From Desulfovibrio sp. (lineage in GTDB: Bacteria; Desulfobacterota; Desulfovibrionia; Desulfovibrionales; Desulfovibrionaceae), in contig JAILPJ010000112.1 of the NCBI GenBank assembly GCA_024699605.1, forward strand, positions 1 to 35,875: a stretch of DNA of 35,875 bases, given 5' to 3'. This document shows positions 8,219-16,622 of the stretch, in pieces (position 1 is the stretch's first letter; each line of letters begins with the position of its first letter). Both the position numbers and the translations under genes were made by a program. Under the pieces are notes generated by a model that was given only the letters and a program-made list of their open reading frames with translations, did not search any database and was not told where the DNA came from.

Positions 8219-8659
8219 CTATTTTTTGCCCATATTGATCGTACAGCGGCCGTGCTTTTCGTTGAGGTTTTTAAAACCGACACGCACACCACCACCTGGC
8301 TTTCTGCCGTCTATGGACTTGAAAGCCTTTCCAGGTGTGACCCAGCCAGTAAAGTCATTTGCTCTGGTGATGGCTTTCCCGCCACTGACTTTTACAAACC
8401 AATAATAATTATCATTGGGCGTGTATCTGAAAAGTTTGAGGGATTTCGTTGATCTGGCCGGAACCGTATACCAGCCTATGGTTGTGGTACTGGACGCATC
8501 ATAGCCATTTTCACGGGCAAAGGCGAAAGAGAGTGATTTGCTGGAGTAGTTGTTGATTTTGACCTGGAGATTCTGATCCGCATGCACCGTGGGAACAACT
8601 CCAAACGTCAGAAGACAAAGCAAAAAGGACGCGAAAAATAGACGAATCACCTTATACAT
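8219..8659 (-). CDS. Exported DUF1036-like protein
   Basis: This is a 146-residue protein with a clear signal peptide (LFFASFLLCLLTFGVVPTVHA). It has a good ribosome-binding site, AGGAG eight bases before ATG 8659. The mature part is beta-rich. It contains INNYSSKSLSFAFAR, TTIGWYTVPARSTKSL and YYWFVKVSGG, an arrangement resembling the DUF1036 family (a strand with a small-residue start, then GWxxVxPG). One Cys is present near the C-terminus (GRCTINM). The function of the family is unknown to me. The gene lies in the secreted-protein run, 147 bp after the B-type gene. Confidence 0.75.
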   Translation of the reverse strand: MYKVIRLFFASFLLCLLTFGVVPTVHADQNLQVKINNYSSKSLSFAFARENGYDASSTTTIGWYTVPARSTKSLKLFRYTPNDNYYWFVKVSGGKAITRANDFTGWVTPGKAFKSIDGRKPGGGVRVGFKNLNEKHGRCTINMGKK

Positions 8660-8806
8660 TGCGAAATCTCCTCTTTTCCAGATTTCTTATGCTGCTTCTG
8701 TGCAGAATCAAAGGACAATAATCCACAGAGCCTATGGCGCCCCTTGGCAATCGAGCGGCTACCATGGCTTTGCTGACCAAGGCAAGGGCGTATGCCCAAG
8801 GAAAGC

Positions 8807-9532
8807 TTATTGCGCATCCAAGCTCTTGAGGCCAGAAGCGGTGGCTGGAAGCCATTCCACCTTGACGGGTTCTGCTCCACCCAGGTAGTGCCCAACCCAG
8901 GCCTGATAGACGGGAGTATCCACGGGTTGATCTTCCTTGGCGCCCTGAAAGCTTGCGTCATTGATAAAGTAGACAAAACCGTCCCCTGTGACGTCCATTG
9001 CCTTGGGAAAGGGCTTGTCGTTGTCAAAGGGATTGGTCGGATACGCCTCCTTGCTCCAGGCGTCAACGCTTCCCTTCTCCTCGTAGATTCCCTTTTTCGG
9101 GTCGTAGACGGAAAAACTGTACGGCCAGAACTCGCCGGCCAGGCCCTGATTGTGCGCGGCTTTTTCCTTGGCGCAGCCATTCTTGAAGTATTCCACACCA
9201 GGCGTTGCGGTCAGCTGCACGGTGAGGGTACCTTTTTTCTCGTCAAAGCCTGAGACGAACTCCATGCTGGAGGCCATTGACCCGCTTTGGAAGCGGATGA
9301 GCAGTTCAGGCAGGCCATCGCCGTTCACATCACAGATTGCGAACTCGTTTTCGGCAAAGTTGCCCCCTAGCTCATCCTTGTCGATGGCCTCACCGTTGGG
9401 TAGCATGTGCTGCTCAAGAAAAGCCTGGGCCGCTTTGAGATACGCGCTATGCCGTGCATCAGCCGACCAGGCCACACTTGAGCAGAGCAGCAACGTACCG
9501 AGCACAGACAGGCTCGCCATCTTCTTCCACAT
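8807..9532 (-). CDS. Exported B-type protein with EF-hand-like loop (stand-alone paralogue)
   Basis: This is a 241-residue protein starting at ATG 9532 with AAGGAG about seven bases upstream. It has a signal peptide (LSVLGTLLLCSSVAWSA). The mature part carries CDVNGDGLPELLIRF, an EF-hand/FG-GAP-type calcium loop, and later MDVTGDGFVYFI, a second related loop. It is near-identical over most of its length to the C-terminal half of the adjacent 10837-9548 protein. The DNA aligns without gaps at a constant offset of 741 bp, with even the stop codons in register, so this is a tandem duplication. The gene starts 15 bp after the fusion gene and is probably in its transcript. Its function is unknown. 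Confidence 0.85.
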   Translation of the reverse strand: MWKKMASLSVLGTLLLCSSVAWSADARHSAYLKAAQAFLEQHMLPNGEAIDKDELGGNFAENEFAICDVNGDGLPELLIRFQSGSMASSMEFVSGFDEKKGTLTVQLTATPGVEYFKNGCAKEKAAHNQGLAGEFWPYSFSVYDPKKGIYEEKGSVDAWSKEAYPTNPFDNDKPFPKAMDVTGDGFVYFINDASFQGAKEDQPVDTPVYQAWVGHYLGGAEPVKVEWLPATASGLKSLDAQ

Positions 9533-10190
9533 AAAAGCTCTCCTTATTTACTTTGTTTCAAGCACCCTGATGCCGGAAGCAGTAGCTGGAACCCATTCCA
9601 CCTTGACGGGTTCTGCACCACCCAGGTAGTGCCCAACCCAGGCCTGATAGACGGGAGTATCCACAGGCTGATCTCCCCTGGCGCCCTGAAAGCCTGCGTC
9701 ATGGATGAAGTAGACAAAACCGTCCCCTGTGACGTCCATTGCCTTGGGAAAGGGCTTGTCGTTGTCAAAGGGATTGGTCGGGTACGCCTCCCTGCTCCAG
9801 GCGTCGACGCTGCCTTTCTGCTCATATTTCCCTGTTTTCGGATTGTAGACGGAAATACTGTATGGCCAGAACGCGCCGGCCAGGCCCTGATTGTGCGCAG
9901 CTTTTTCCTTGGCGCAGCCGTTCTTGAAGTATTCCACACCAGGCGTTGCGATCAGCTCCACGTTGAGTCTGCCTTTTTTCTCGTCAAAGCTTGAGACGAA
10001 TTCTACGTGTGAGGCTATTGACCCGCTTTGGAAGCGGATCAATAGCTCGGGCTGGCCGTCGCCGTTCACGTCGCAGAAGGCGAGCTCGTTTTCGGCAAAG
10101 TTGCCTCCAAGCTCATCCTTGTCGATGTCCTCGCCGTTGGGGAACTTGAAGCCTACCACAAAATCCCACGCAGCTTTCAGAAACCAGCGC
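8807..10190. repeat. Tandem direct repeat with 741-bp unit
   Basis: Sequence 8807 to about 9450 repeats at 9548 to about 10190 at an exact offset of 741 bases and without visible gaps. It is strongly conserved from about 8830 to 9405 and more diverged at the left-hand gene end. It covers the B-type domain in both genes. Confidence 0.85.
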
Positions 10191-10837
10191 GATGTACAGC
10201 GTAACGAGAGGATCGCCCAGCTCTCCTTGCCCTGCCAGGTCCTGGATTTCGCGTAGGCGACAAAGGTGTAGGGCCGGGCCTTTGTCTCTATAGCGTCATA
10301 GATCTCGCCGCTCATGCGGATCAGATTGCCTTCTTGCCGTGCCTCTTTGACCTCGGCACGGTACAGGCTTTCGATGCCTTCCCAATCCGGTGCGAGACTG
10401 AAATGATAGCACTTGCCGTCGAAGAAATACGGGGGATCGGTCTGATCGACGCTTGCGTGTTTCAGGTCAAGATCAAAAAACTGTTTGACGCTTTCCGCAA
10501 CGTCTTTTGCCTCAATGATCAGCTGGCCGTGCTCGCAGTCCTTGAGCGGGCAGGGTTTGATCCGGCTTTTGTTTTTGAGGCAGTTGTGCATGATGCCGAA
10601 ACCGATCAGCGCTGCCTGTGAGGAGGTATTGCCCAGGTGCAGCGTGTCCTCATCCCCGCCTTTTTTGCGATCAAAATTCATGAAAGCCAGTTCAGTAAAA
10701 TTGCTGAGAAAGGCACTCATCTGGGTAAGCTGCGTCTGGGAAAAGCCGCTTTGAGCAGCCTTTGCCGGATGCTGCAGGGGATTGAAGAGCACTGCCAGGC
10801 AGCAGAAGAGCAGGCTTAGGATCTGGCTTTTTTGCAT
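9548..10837 (-). CDS. Exported A-B fusion protein
   Basis: This is a 429-residue protein starting at ATG 10837, with AAGGAT seven bases upstream and a signal peptide (LSLLFCCLAVLFNPLQHPAKAA). The first half is an A-type domain: SAFLSNFTEL, PCPLKDCEHG, DLKHASV, PPYFFDGKCYHF and GKESWAILSLR. The second half is a B-type domain beginning near FLKAAWDF and carrying CDVNGDGQPELLIRF and MDVTGDGFVYFI. The junction falls just after the point where the stand-alone A protein ends (AILSLKTTQR) and where the mature B protein begins, so two whole exported domains were joined without the B signal peptide. The gene is 83 bp downstream of the LRR gene. Its biochemical role is unknown. Confidence 0.85.
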   Translation of the reverse strand: MQKSQILSLLFCCLAVLFNPLQHPAKAAQSGFSQTQLTQMSAFLSNFTELAFMNFDRKKGGDEDTLHLGNTSSQAALIGFGIMHNCLKNKSRIKPCPLKDCEHGQLIIEAKDVAESVKQFFDLDLKHASVDQTDPPYFFDGKCYHFSLAPDWEGIESLYRAEVKEARQEGNLIRMSGEIYDAIETKARPYTFVAYAKSRTWQGKESWAILSLRCTSRWFLKAAWDFVVGFKFPNGEDIDKDELGGNFAENELAFCDVNGDGQPELLIRFQSGSIASHVEFVSSFDEKKGRLNVELIATPGVEYFKNGCAKEKAAHNQGLAGAFWPYSISVYNPKTGKYEQKGSVDAWSREAYPTNPFDNDKPFPKAMDVTGDGFVYFIHDAGFQGARGDQPVDTPVYQAWVGHYLGGAEPVKVEWVPATASGIRVLETK

Positions 10838-10920
10838 GCAACATCCTTTTGCGTGATACACAAAACTCTCTTTGCCTTGCGGGCAAGCGTTTGGCCTCTG
10901 CCAAGCGCTGAACACGCTTT

Positions 10921-11859
10921 TCAGTTTTCCTTGGCAATGAATAAAAGAAGATCCAGAGAGTTTTCCTTTCCCAGTCTGTAGGTAATTCTGACCTTGCCGT
11001 CGCAAGGGGCAAAGCTATGCACGCCCTTGGCTGAGCGCACGCTGACTTCTGCATCCACGCCTTCGGGCTCCACGCTGACTTCAGCGATCTTGTCGCCATA
11101 CTTGGCAAGATCCAGCCGGAACGAACCCTTTGCCTTGACCACCTTGAAGTCGGCCATGACGATCTTGTCGTTGTTCGGCAGAATTACGACGGCCGTTGAG
11201 GGCAGGGCGGCCTCAGACAAGTTCTGGTTCTTGGAGAGATCCAGGCTTTGGATGGGGTTTTCCAGCACGTTCAGCTTGGCCAGGGCCGTGTTCTTGGACA
11301 GATCAAGGCTCGTAAGCGCATTCCCCCAGACGTCCAACTCCGTTAGCGCCGTGTTCTTCGAGAGATCAAGGGCAGAAAGGGCGTTGTAGCGGCAGGATAA
11401 GGCCACAAGATGCGAAAGAGCTGACAGGTCAAGGCTCGCAAGCTTGTTTTGATCGCAGTTTACGACCTCTAAGGCCTTGTTTCTGGAAAGATCGAGTGTG
11501 GCAAGCTCGTTGCCTTGGCAGCGCAGCAGGGCAAGTACCTGGTTCTTGGCCAGGTCAAGGACCGTGAGCGTATTGCTGAAGCAGATCAGCTCTTTCAGCG
11601 CCGTAAAGTGTTCCAGGCCTTTCAGATCAGCGATTTCGCCAAAGGAGATGTCCATGCTCTCAAGAGCGGCGATTTGGGCTGTTGTGAGCACGCTCTTGCC
11701 CTGGGCGACGTTTTCCGTAAGCCAGTTTCGAAAATGCTGGTCCGGAAAATGCCGTGCATCGAGGGGAAGATCGGCCCTGGCTTGGCCGGCCAGAAGCACG
11801 CAGACCAGAAACAATGTCAAAAATCCAAGCTTCGTCGGTTTCCAGATGTCTTTCAGCAT
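10921..11859 (-). CDS. Exported leucine-rich-repeat protein
   Basis: This is a 312-residue protein starting at ATG 11859, with GGGAG eight bases upstream. A hydrophobic export signal (LGFLTLFLVCVLLAGQARA) follows a basic N-terminus. After a cap region (PDQHFRNWLTENV, typical of bacterial LRR caps) come about eight repeats of 20-21 residues of the pattern LxxLxCxxNxLxxLDLSKNxAL (roughly residues 85-230). The remainder is a beta-rich C-terminal domain. LRR proteins of this type usually bind other proteins or surface ligands. It begins 40 bp after the MalT-like regulator, so the two are likely cotranscribed. The ligand is unknown. Confidence 0.85.
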   Translation of the reverse strand: MLKDIWKPTKLGFLTLFLVCVLLAGQARADLPLDARHFPDQHFRNWLTENVAQGKSVLTTAQIAALESMDISFGEIADLKGLEHFTALKELICFSNTLTVLDLAKNQVLALLRCQGNELATLDLSRNKALEVVNCDQNKLASLDLSALSHLVALSCRYNALSALDLSKNTALTELDVWGNALTSLDLSKNTALAKLNVLENPIQSLDLSKNQNLSEAALPSTAVVILPNNDKIVMADFKVVKAKGSFRLDLAKYGDKIAEVSVEPEGVDAEVSVRSAKGVHSFAPCDGKVRITYRLGKENSLDLLLFIAKEN

Positions 11860-11899
11860 CTTCAGTCTCCCGCGCACAAGGTTTGTCATTGGTTGATGA

Positions 11900-14377
11900 T
11901 TACTGAGAAGGGAGATTGCGCAATTCTGCCTTGCCGCTGATATTGTACTTGCGATAGACGGCTTTTAAGATGGTATTGACAGTATGTACGCTGATGCAGA
12001 GCCGTGCCGAGATTTCCTTGGCCGACAGCCGATCCCTTGCCAGGGCGCTGATTTCCTGTTCCCGTGGGGTAAGCAGCGAGGTTTCTCCCGCAGAATTTTT
12101 GAGAATAAGAGACACGCCTTTTTCACGTCGGGCACAGATCGCCCGAAGTTCTTCCGGCACAGGTTCAGACAGGAGAGGAAAGATCGGGGTAAGATCCGGG
12201 GCCAGGCGGGCGAAGGGCAGATAGATTTTGTCCGGCAGAGCAAGGCGCAAGGCCTCTTCCAGATGGGCGATGGCCTGTTTTCTTGCCCCTTGTTTGGCCT
12301 GCGCTATGGCCAGATAAATGGCGTAGTAGAGCTTCGGAAGGATATAATTCATGGTGCTGGCTTGCTGCTTGATCTGCTCTTCCAGTCCGAGCAGCTCGGT
12401 GTAACGACCTTTCAACAGCAGATAGTGCTCGTAGAAAATCAGAGCATAAGGAATGCTGTGGGCATAGACGACGCGCTGGATGCCGGCGGCATCACACAGC
12501 CATGCGGGGATATCCTCTGTGCGGCCCATACTCAGATCCAGTTCTGCCTGGCAGAGTTCTCCGAGACGCAGGATGGAATGCTGTCCCGATTCATGGGCGT
12601 TGCGGGCCAGACTCTCTCGGGCTGTTTCATAGGCTTCCAGATCACCGCGCAGAAGCCCGATTTCGGCCAGAATAAGGTCTGCGCTGAGACAGACGCCGTA
12701 TTGCCCCGCATTGCGTCCCCGGTAGGTGGCCTTGTGGGCCATGAGTTCCGCAGTGACGTCGTCGCCAGAGGCCAGGGCCGCTTCGGCGCGGAAAATATGT
12801 TCGGCGCCTGCGCCGTGGCCGGAGGCCAGATCGGAATAGACCGGCAGGTACGTATCCATGAGATCTAAAAGCTGGCTTAAGCCCCCGATCCGATTCCAGT
12901 AAAGACAGAGCACCGAAGCTGTACCGAAGGGCATGGTGCCCCGGAAGACCTCGGATCTGGGGTTGTCCGAAATAGCCTGCAGATGCTGCAGGGCTCTGCT
13001 GTGAAAAGCTCCCATTCTGGCGATGTCATTGTATTCGGTGAAGGACATGAGCATGGCGTATTCACCGCAGGCCCGTTCCCATTCAGGGCCCTGGCCTTCC
13101 CGGCTCTCTTCCAGCAGCACTCGCAGGACATTGGTGGCGCGCAGAAAATACGCACGGCTGCCGCGCCGGAAGAAATTATAGGCCATGAGCACAAGGAAGA
13201 CCGGGTACTGTCGCAGGATAGGGAGCGGGCACTTGTCCATCAGTCCCTCGAAGAGGGCGGTGATATTGCGTTCCTGATTGTCATAGACGTATTGAGTGGA
13301 CATGGGCAGGGAGAGGATGGCGTGAAAGTCTCCCACCTCCATGAAGAAGAGTGCCGCCTGAAAGAGATCGCCTATGTCCAGGGAGGCAAGGGCTGCCTTG
13401 CGGTACATGGCATTTCTGAACGTTTGGGACTCCATGGCGAAACGCTCCCGCAGGTAATCCTGCAGGATGCTGTGCATGACATAGGCTTGTCTGTCCGCTA
13501 CATGTCGGATGAAAAAATCCTGAGAGAGGAGCTCTGCCACGGTATCGGGCAGGGCCATGCCGTCGCAGATGATGGCGGCCTGACGGGTATTAAAAGCGTC
13601 CAGCAGGGAAAGCCCCAGCATCAGGTTTCGCTCTTGGTCCGAAAGTCGGTTCCAGATGGCCGTTTCAACAAGAGGGCGAATATCACTGAAATCGCTTAGG
13701 CTGCCTGAGTGGCTGTAATGCTGGAGCTGCAGGCGGATGGCCGCAACCCACCCCTGTGAGGACAACTGGACAGCTTCAATGGTGTCCTGAGAGATGGCAA
13801 TGTTCATTAAGCGGCAATACTCGGCAATGCAGGCATTGTCGAAGAAGAGGTCACGTGCTGTGATGGTGTGGTAGGGCTGAGGGTGGAAGGTCGCTGTGCC
13901 GTCTTCCCCCTTGAGGGGCTGCGTCACAACGATGATGTGCAGATGCTCATCGCGGCAGGCGGAAAAAGCGGCGAGGCAGCGTTTGCGCACAGGACTTGCG
14001 AAGAGCTGATAATTGTCGATGACGAGGTATTTGGCTTCAGGGCTGGTATAGGCGGAAATCAGCGAAGCAATATCGGAGAGATTTTCAAGTGTGGGCTCGC
14101 CGAGTTCTGAGAGCTCATCCTCAATACTGTCTTCAGCGCCTGTGAAAAGCGCGGCAATGCCAGCCCAGGCCTTGGCCCTTGATTCGCCAAAGCAGGTGTA
14201 CCAGCGTACGTCTGCCTGCGACTGTTCTTTGGCCAGGTATTCACGCAGCGCCGTAGTCTTGCCGAAACCGGATGGCGCTTCGATGAGTGTCAGACCATAG
14301 GCAGGTATCTCTGCCAAGGCTTTTTCAAGACGCCGGGAAAAACAATAGCGGTTTTTCTTCTTCGGCTTTCGACCCAT
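11900..14377 (-). CDS. MalT-like LuxR-family ATPase transcriptional regulator
   Basis: This is an 825-residue cytoplasmic regulator of the large LuxR (LAL/MalT-like, STAND) type. Walker A is APSGFGKTT at residues 34-42, and a Walker B-like YLVIDNYQLF lies near 120. The long middle region is helical, consistent with a winged-helix/TPR sensor platform. The C-terminal LuxR helix-turn-helix starts at LLTPREQEISALA and includes AKEISARLCISVHTVNTILKAVYRKY. It has AGGAG ten bases before the ATG. ATP and an inducer are expected to drive oligomerisation and promoter activation. It heads the run of exported-protein genes and is followed 40 bp later by the LRR gene, so it is a likely local activator. 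The inducer is unknown. Confidence 0.9.
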   Translation of the reverse strand: MGRKPKKKNRYCFSRRLEKALAEIPAYGLTLIEAPSGFGKTTALREYLAKEQSQADVRWYTCFGESRAKAWAGIAALFTGAEDSIEDELSELGEPTLENLSDIASLISAYTSPEAKYLVIDNYQLFASPVRKRCLAAFSACRDEHLHIIVVTQPLKGEDGTATFHPQPYHTITARDLFFDNACIAEYCRLMNIAISQDTIEAVQLSSQGWVAAIRLQLQHYSHSGSLSDFSDIRPLVETAIWNRLSDQERNLMLGLSLLDAFNTRQAAIICDGMALPDTVAELLSQDFFIRHVADRQAYVMHSILQDYLRERFAMESQTFRNAMYRKAALASLDIGDLFQAALFFMEVGDFHAILSLPMSTQYVYDNQERNITALFEGLMDKCPLPILRQYPVFLVLMAYNFFRRGSRAYFLRATNVLRVLLEESREGQGPEWERACGEYAMLMSFTEYNDIARMGAFHSRALQHLQAISDNPRSEVFRGTMPFGTASVLCLYWNRIGGLSQLLDLMDTYLPVYSDLASGHGAGAEHIFRAEAALASGDDVTAELMAHKATYRGRNAGQYGVCLSADLILAEIGLLRGDLEAYETARESLARNAHESGQHSILRLGELCQAELDLSMGRTEDIPAWLCDAAGIQRVVYAHSIPYALIFYEHYLLLKGRYTELLGLEEQIKQQASTMNYILPKLYYAIYLAIAQAKQGARKQAIAHLEEALRLALPDKIYLPFARLAPDLTPIFPLLSEPVPEELRAICARREKGVSLILKNSAGETSLLTPREQEISALARDRLSAKEISARLCISVHTVNTILKAVYRKYNISGKAELRNLPSQ

Positions 14378-14472
14378 GTTTTTTTTCTCCTCAGTCCCTG
14401 TCTCTGCGGCGTCCGATACTTGCTTTCACGTATGGGCGAGGAGAATCATGCCCTTTTTCAAAAAAATGTACA

Positions 14473-14489
14473 TACCTAAGAATTAGGTA
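14473..14489. promoter_or_regulatory. Perfect palindrome upstream of the MalT-like gene
   Basis: TACCTAA-GAA-TTAGGTA is a perfect 7-3-7 inverted repeat about 95 bp upstream of the regulator's ATG, in otherwise gene-free DNA. Position and symmetry suit an operator. The bound protein is unknown, and autoregulation by the MalT-like protein is one possibility. Confidence 0.4.
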
Positions 14490-14520
14490 GATGTGTCTTC
14501 AGGTGTTCATCCATTCGGCA

Positions 14521-14557
14521 CCATCCCCGCTGCTGACAGCATTGGCCTGGGGGATGG
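14521..14557 (-). terminator. Hairpin downstream of the AAA/PDDEXK gene
   Basis: CCATCCCC (14521-14528) pairs with GGGGATGG (14550-14557), enclosing a smaller GCTG/CAGC stem. It lies nine bases after the stop of the minus-strand gene. There is no clear T-tract, so a terminator role is only possible. Confidence 0.35.
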
Positions 14558-14565
14558 ACAACGCT

Positions 14566-16242
14566 TCATAGACGCCCGCTTTTGAACACTTTGACCGCGC
14601 ATTCCTTTTTCCAGAAGGCGATGCCGTAGTTTATGACGGTGCAGATCATAGGCTGCAGACCTGCGGCATATCTGCGCTCCAAAATTTGTGACAACCCTTC
14701 CGAGGCTTTCTTTTCAAGCTGCGTGAATTCTTCAGCGATTTTCAGTTCAATGATGATGGCTTGTCTGTTCCGTCCGTCTTCTATGACGATATCCGGCCGA
14801 CCCAAGCCATGCTCGTCATTGGATTGAGCATTCAGCCCGACGCCGCGCAGAAGCCCGGCAAGAAAGCCGTGGTAATAGTTTTCGGCGCTGTCATGGTAGC
14901 TGATCGTACCATACAGGAGATCGCTGATCGCTGCCTGCACGGCATTGGCATCGCCGTTCCACAGCGCCTGCGCAAAGCAGGAGAGATCCTGCTTCCTGAC
15001 GGTTTCATTAAACCATTGTCTCACTGTACTTATGAAAATCCGCCTGACTTCCTTGTTGGGAATGACGAGCGCAGTCTCTTCACCATCGGGCTGGGTTTCC
15101 GCTTTGGTCAGATATCCTGTCAAATACAGCATGGACCAAATATTGCTCTCGTTTTCATAGATAAGGTCGTAGGTCAGTTCTTCGCAAAGGACTTCGTTGA
15201 TGCTTCCGCCGCCGATGAGCGTCTCTATCTTGTTCTTGCTATCGTCACTCGCTTCCCTGACCAGCGTTTTGACGATGGCATTGCCGCTTGTGTTGTTCCA
15301 GTATGCCTTGGGTTGAGCTGCCGCGTTTCGCTGCAGGTCGTAGATGTATTGCAAAACGTCCCACGGGCAGTATAGTTTTCGCTTTTGCCCGAAGCAGTAG
15401 CCGTCGTACCATTCCTGAATGTCTTTTTTCCTGCCCGGCAGATTTATGGCAGCAAGGAGTTGATCCACCTCGCCAGAGGTAAATCCGAATTTGTCCGCAA
15501 AAAAGTCTTCAGAGATACCGAAGCATGTAAAATTGTTCAGGCCGGTAAAAAGGCTTTCCCTGGCGATGCGCAGGCAGCCGGTGAGCACAGCGAACTTGAG
15601 CGAAGGATTGGTCTTGAGCGCAGCGCCCAGCATATTGCGCATGAAGCCGACCATTTCCTCGTAATAGCCATTCTGCTCAGCGCAGTTGATGGGTACGTCG
15701 TATTCGTCGATAAGCAGGATAACCGGTTTGCCATGGTGGGCTTCCAAGGCGCGGCAGAGAACAAAGAGAGCATTGGCAAGATTTTTTTCGGCGTCAGTGC
15801 CATTATAGAGTACGGAAAAGGTCTTTTTGTCTGGAGGTGACACCGTATCGCTTTCAAGCAGATAGGCATGTTCAATGCAGAGTGACCGGAGCACTTCCGA
15901 CATTTGACCAAGGGCCAGACCGTAATTTCGTCCTTCCACGCCCTTAAGTGTTAGGAAAAGGGTGGGATATTGATGCATCCAGGCGTCGCAAAGCTGTGTC
16001 TTTTGAGAAATGGCAAGTCCTTCAAACAGATTGCGTTCTTTCGCTCTCATATCGAAAAACTCCTGGAGCATGGTCAGCATCAGCGTCTTTCCGAAACGCC
16101 TGGGGCGCGTTATGAGGGACACCTCCGGCTGGCCGGGGGCCAAAAATTCTTCGATGAAAGCTGTCTTGTCCACATAGCAACGCTGTTCTTCCCTGATCTT
16201 CTTGAAAGAATCACCGCCGATAAGTATATTGAGCGAGGCCAT
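14566..16242 (-). CDS. AAA-ATPase-like protein with C-terminal PDDEXK nuclease-like domain
   Basis: This is a 558-residue protein. The start at 16242 is chosen for AAGGA eight bases upstream. It matches the widespread two-domain family PF09820 (AAA-ATPase_like) plus PF08011 (PDDEXK_9). Near the N-terminus is YVDKT. Walker A is TRPRRFGKT (about residues 45-52), Walker B is VILLIDEYDVPI, and the sensor-like LTGCLRIARES follows. The C-terminus carries GRPDIVI...AIIIELKIA, which keeps the D and ExK of the PD-(D/E)xK fold. Its role is not established; mobile or defence-related functions have been suggested for relatives. It stands alone, with gene-free DNA on both sides. Confidence 0.9.
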   Translation of the reverse strand: MASLNILIGGDSFKKIREEQRCYVDKTAFIEEFLAPGQPEVSLITRPRRFGKTLMLTMLQEFFDMRAKERNLFEGLAISQKTQLCDAWMHQYPTLFLTLKGVEGRNYGLALGQMSEVLRSLCIEHAYLLESDTVSPPDKKTFSVLYNGTDAEKNLANALFVLCRALEAHHGKPVILLIDEYDVPINCAEQNGYYEEMVGFMRNMLGAALKTNPSLKFAVLTGCLRIARESLFTGLNNFTCFGISEDFFADKFGFTSGEVDQLLAAINLPGRKKDIQEWYDGYCFGQKRKLYCPWDVLQYIYDLQRNAAAQPKAYWNNTSGNAIVKTLVREASDDSKNKIETLIGGGSINEVLCEELTYDLIYENESNIWSMLYLTGYLTKAETQPDGEETALVIPNKEVRRIFISTVRQWFNETVRKQDLSCFAQALWNGDANAVQAAISDLLYGTISYHDSAENYYHGFLAGLLRGVGLNAQSNDEHGLGRPDIVIEDGRNRQAIIIELKIAEEFTQLEKKASEGLSQILERRYAAGLQPMICTVINYGIAFWKKECAVKVFKSGRL

Positions 16243-16622
16243 AGAACGGTTCCTTGCCTGAGTTTTACAAGACGGCAATATTTTACAGAGATCCTTGCTG
16301 ACAAGCAAGCAACCTCTAGGTGCAGTATTTTCAACACTACCCGGCAGCGAGAGGGTGTGTCACAATACTCTCTAATACAATCAGATGATTGGTGTTTTGC
16401 AGAGTCGATTAGATATTGTATGTCAATACGTTTTTGGTTATTAGAAAATAGATATGCTGTTTTGGAACGACTGGTAGCCTGCCTGCCTTCTAAAGAATCG
16501 AAAACCCCGCTCTAAGCGGGGTTTTCGTCGTTGAAAGCCGTGGCGAGTTTTCCATGCACCGAGCGGCAAGGCCTTTTTGCCGAGAAGATGAAGGCGTTTG
16601 CAGGCTTACGCAGAGCCAAAGC
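16243..16622. other. 380-bp intergenic region
   Basis: This holds the promoter region of the AAA/PDDEXK gene and, at 16501-16525, the terminator of the feo operon coming from the other side. The AT-rich middle (16360-16490) has no gene that I can support. Confidence 0.5.
16501..16525 (-). terminator. Rho-independent terminator of the feoAB-DGC-GGDEF/EAL operon
   Basis: AAAACCCCGC and GCGGGGTTTT form a perfect 10-bp stem around a 5-nt loop, ending in TTTT on the minus strand. It lies about 100 bp after the GGDEF-EAL stop codon. Its symmetry would let it work in both directions. Confidence 0.85.

Noticed and set aside
11984..12868. Plus-strand open frame of 294 codons inside the MalT-like gene
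   Set aside because: It is antisense to a well-supported regulator and has no protein-like motifs.
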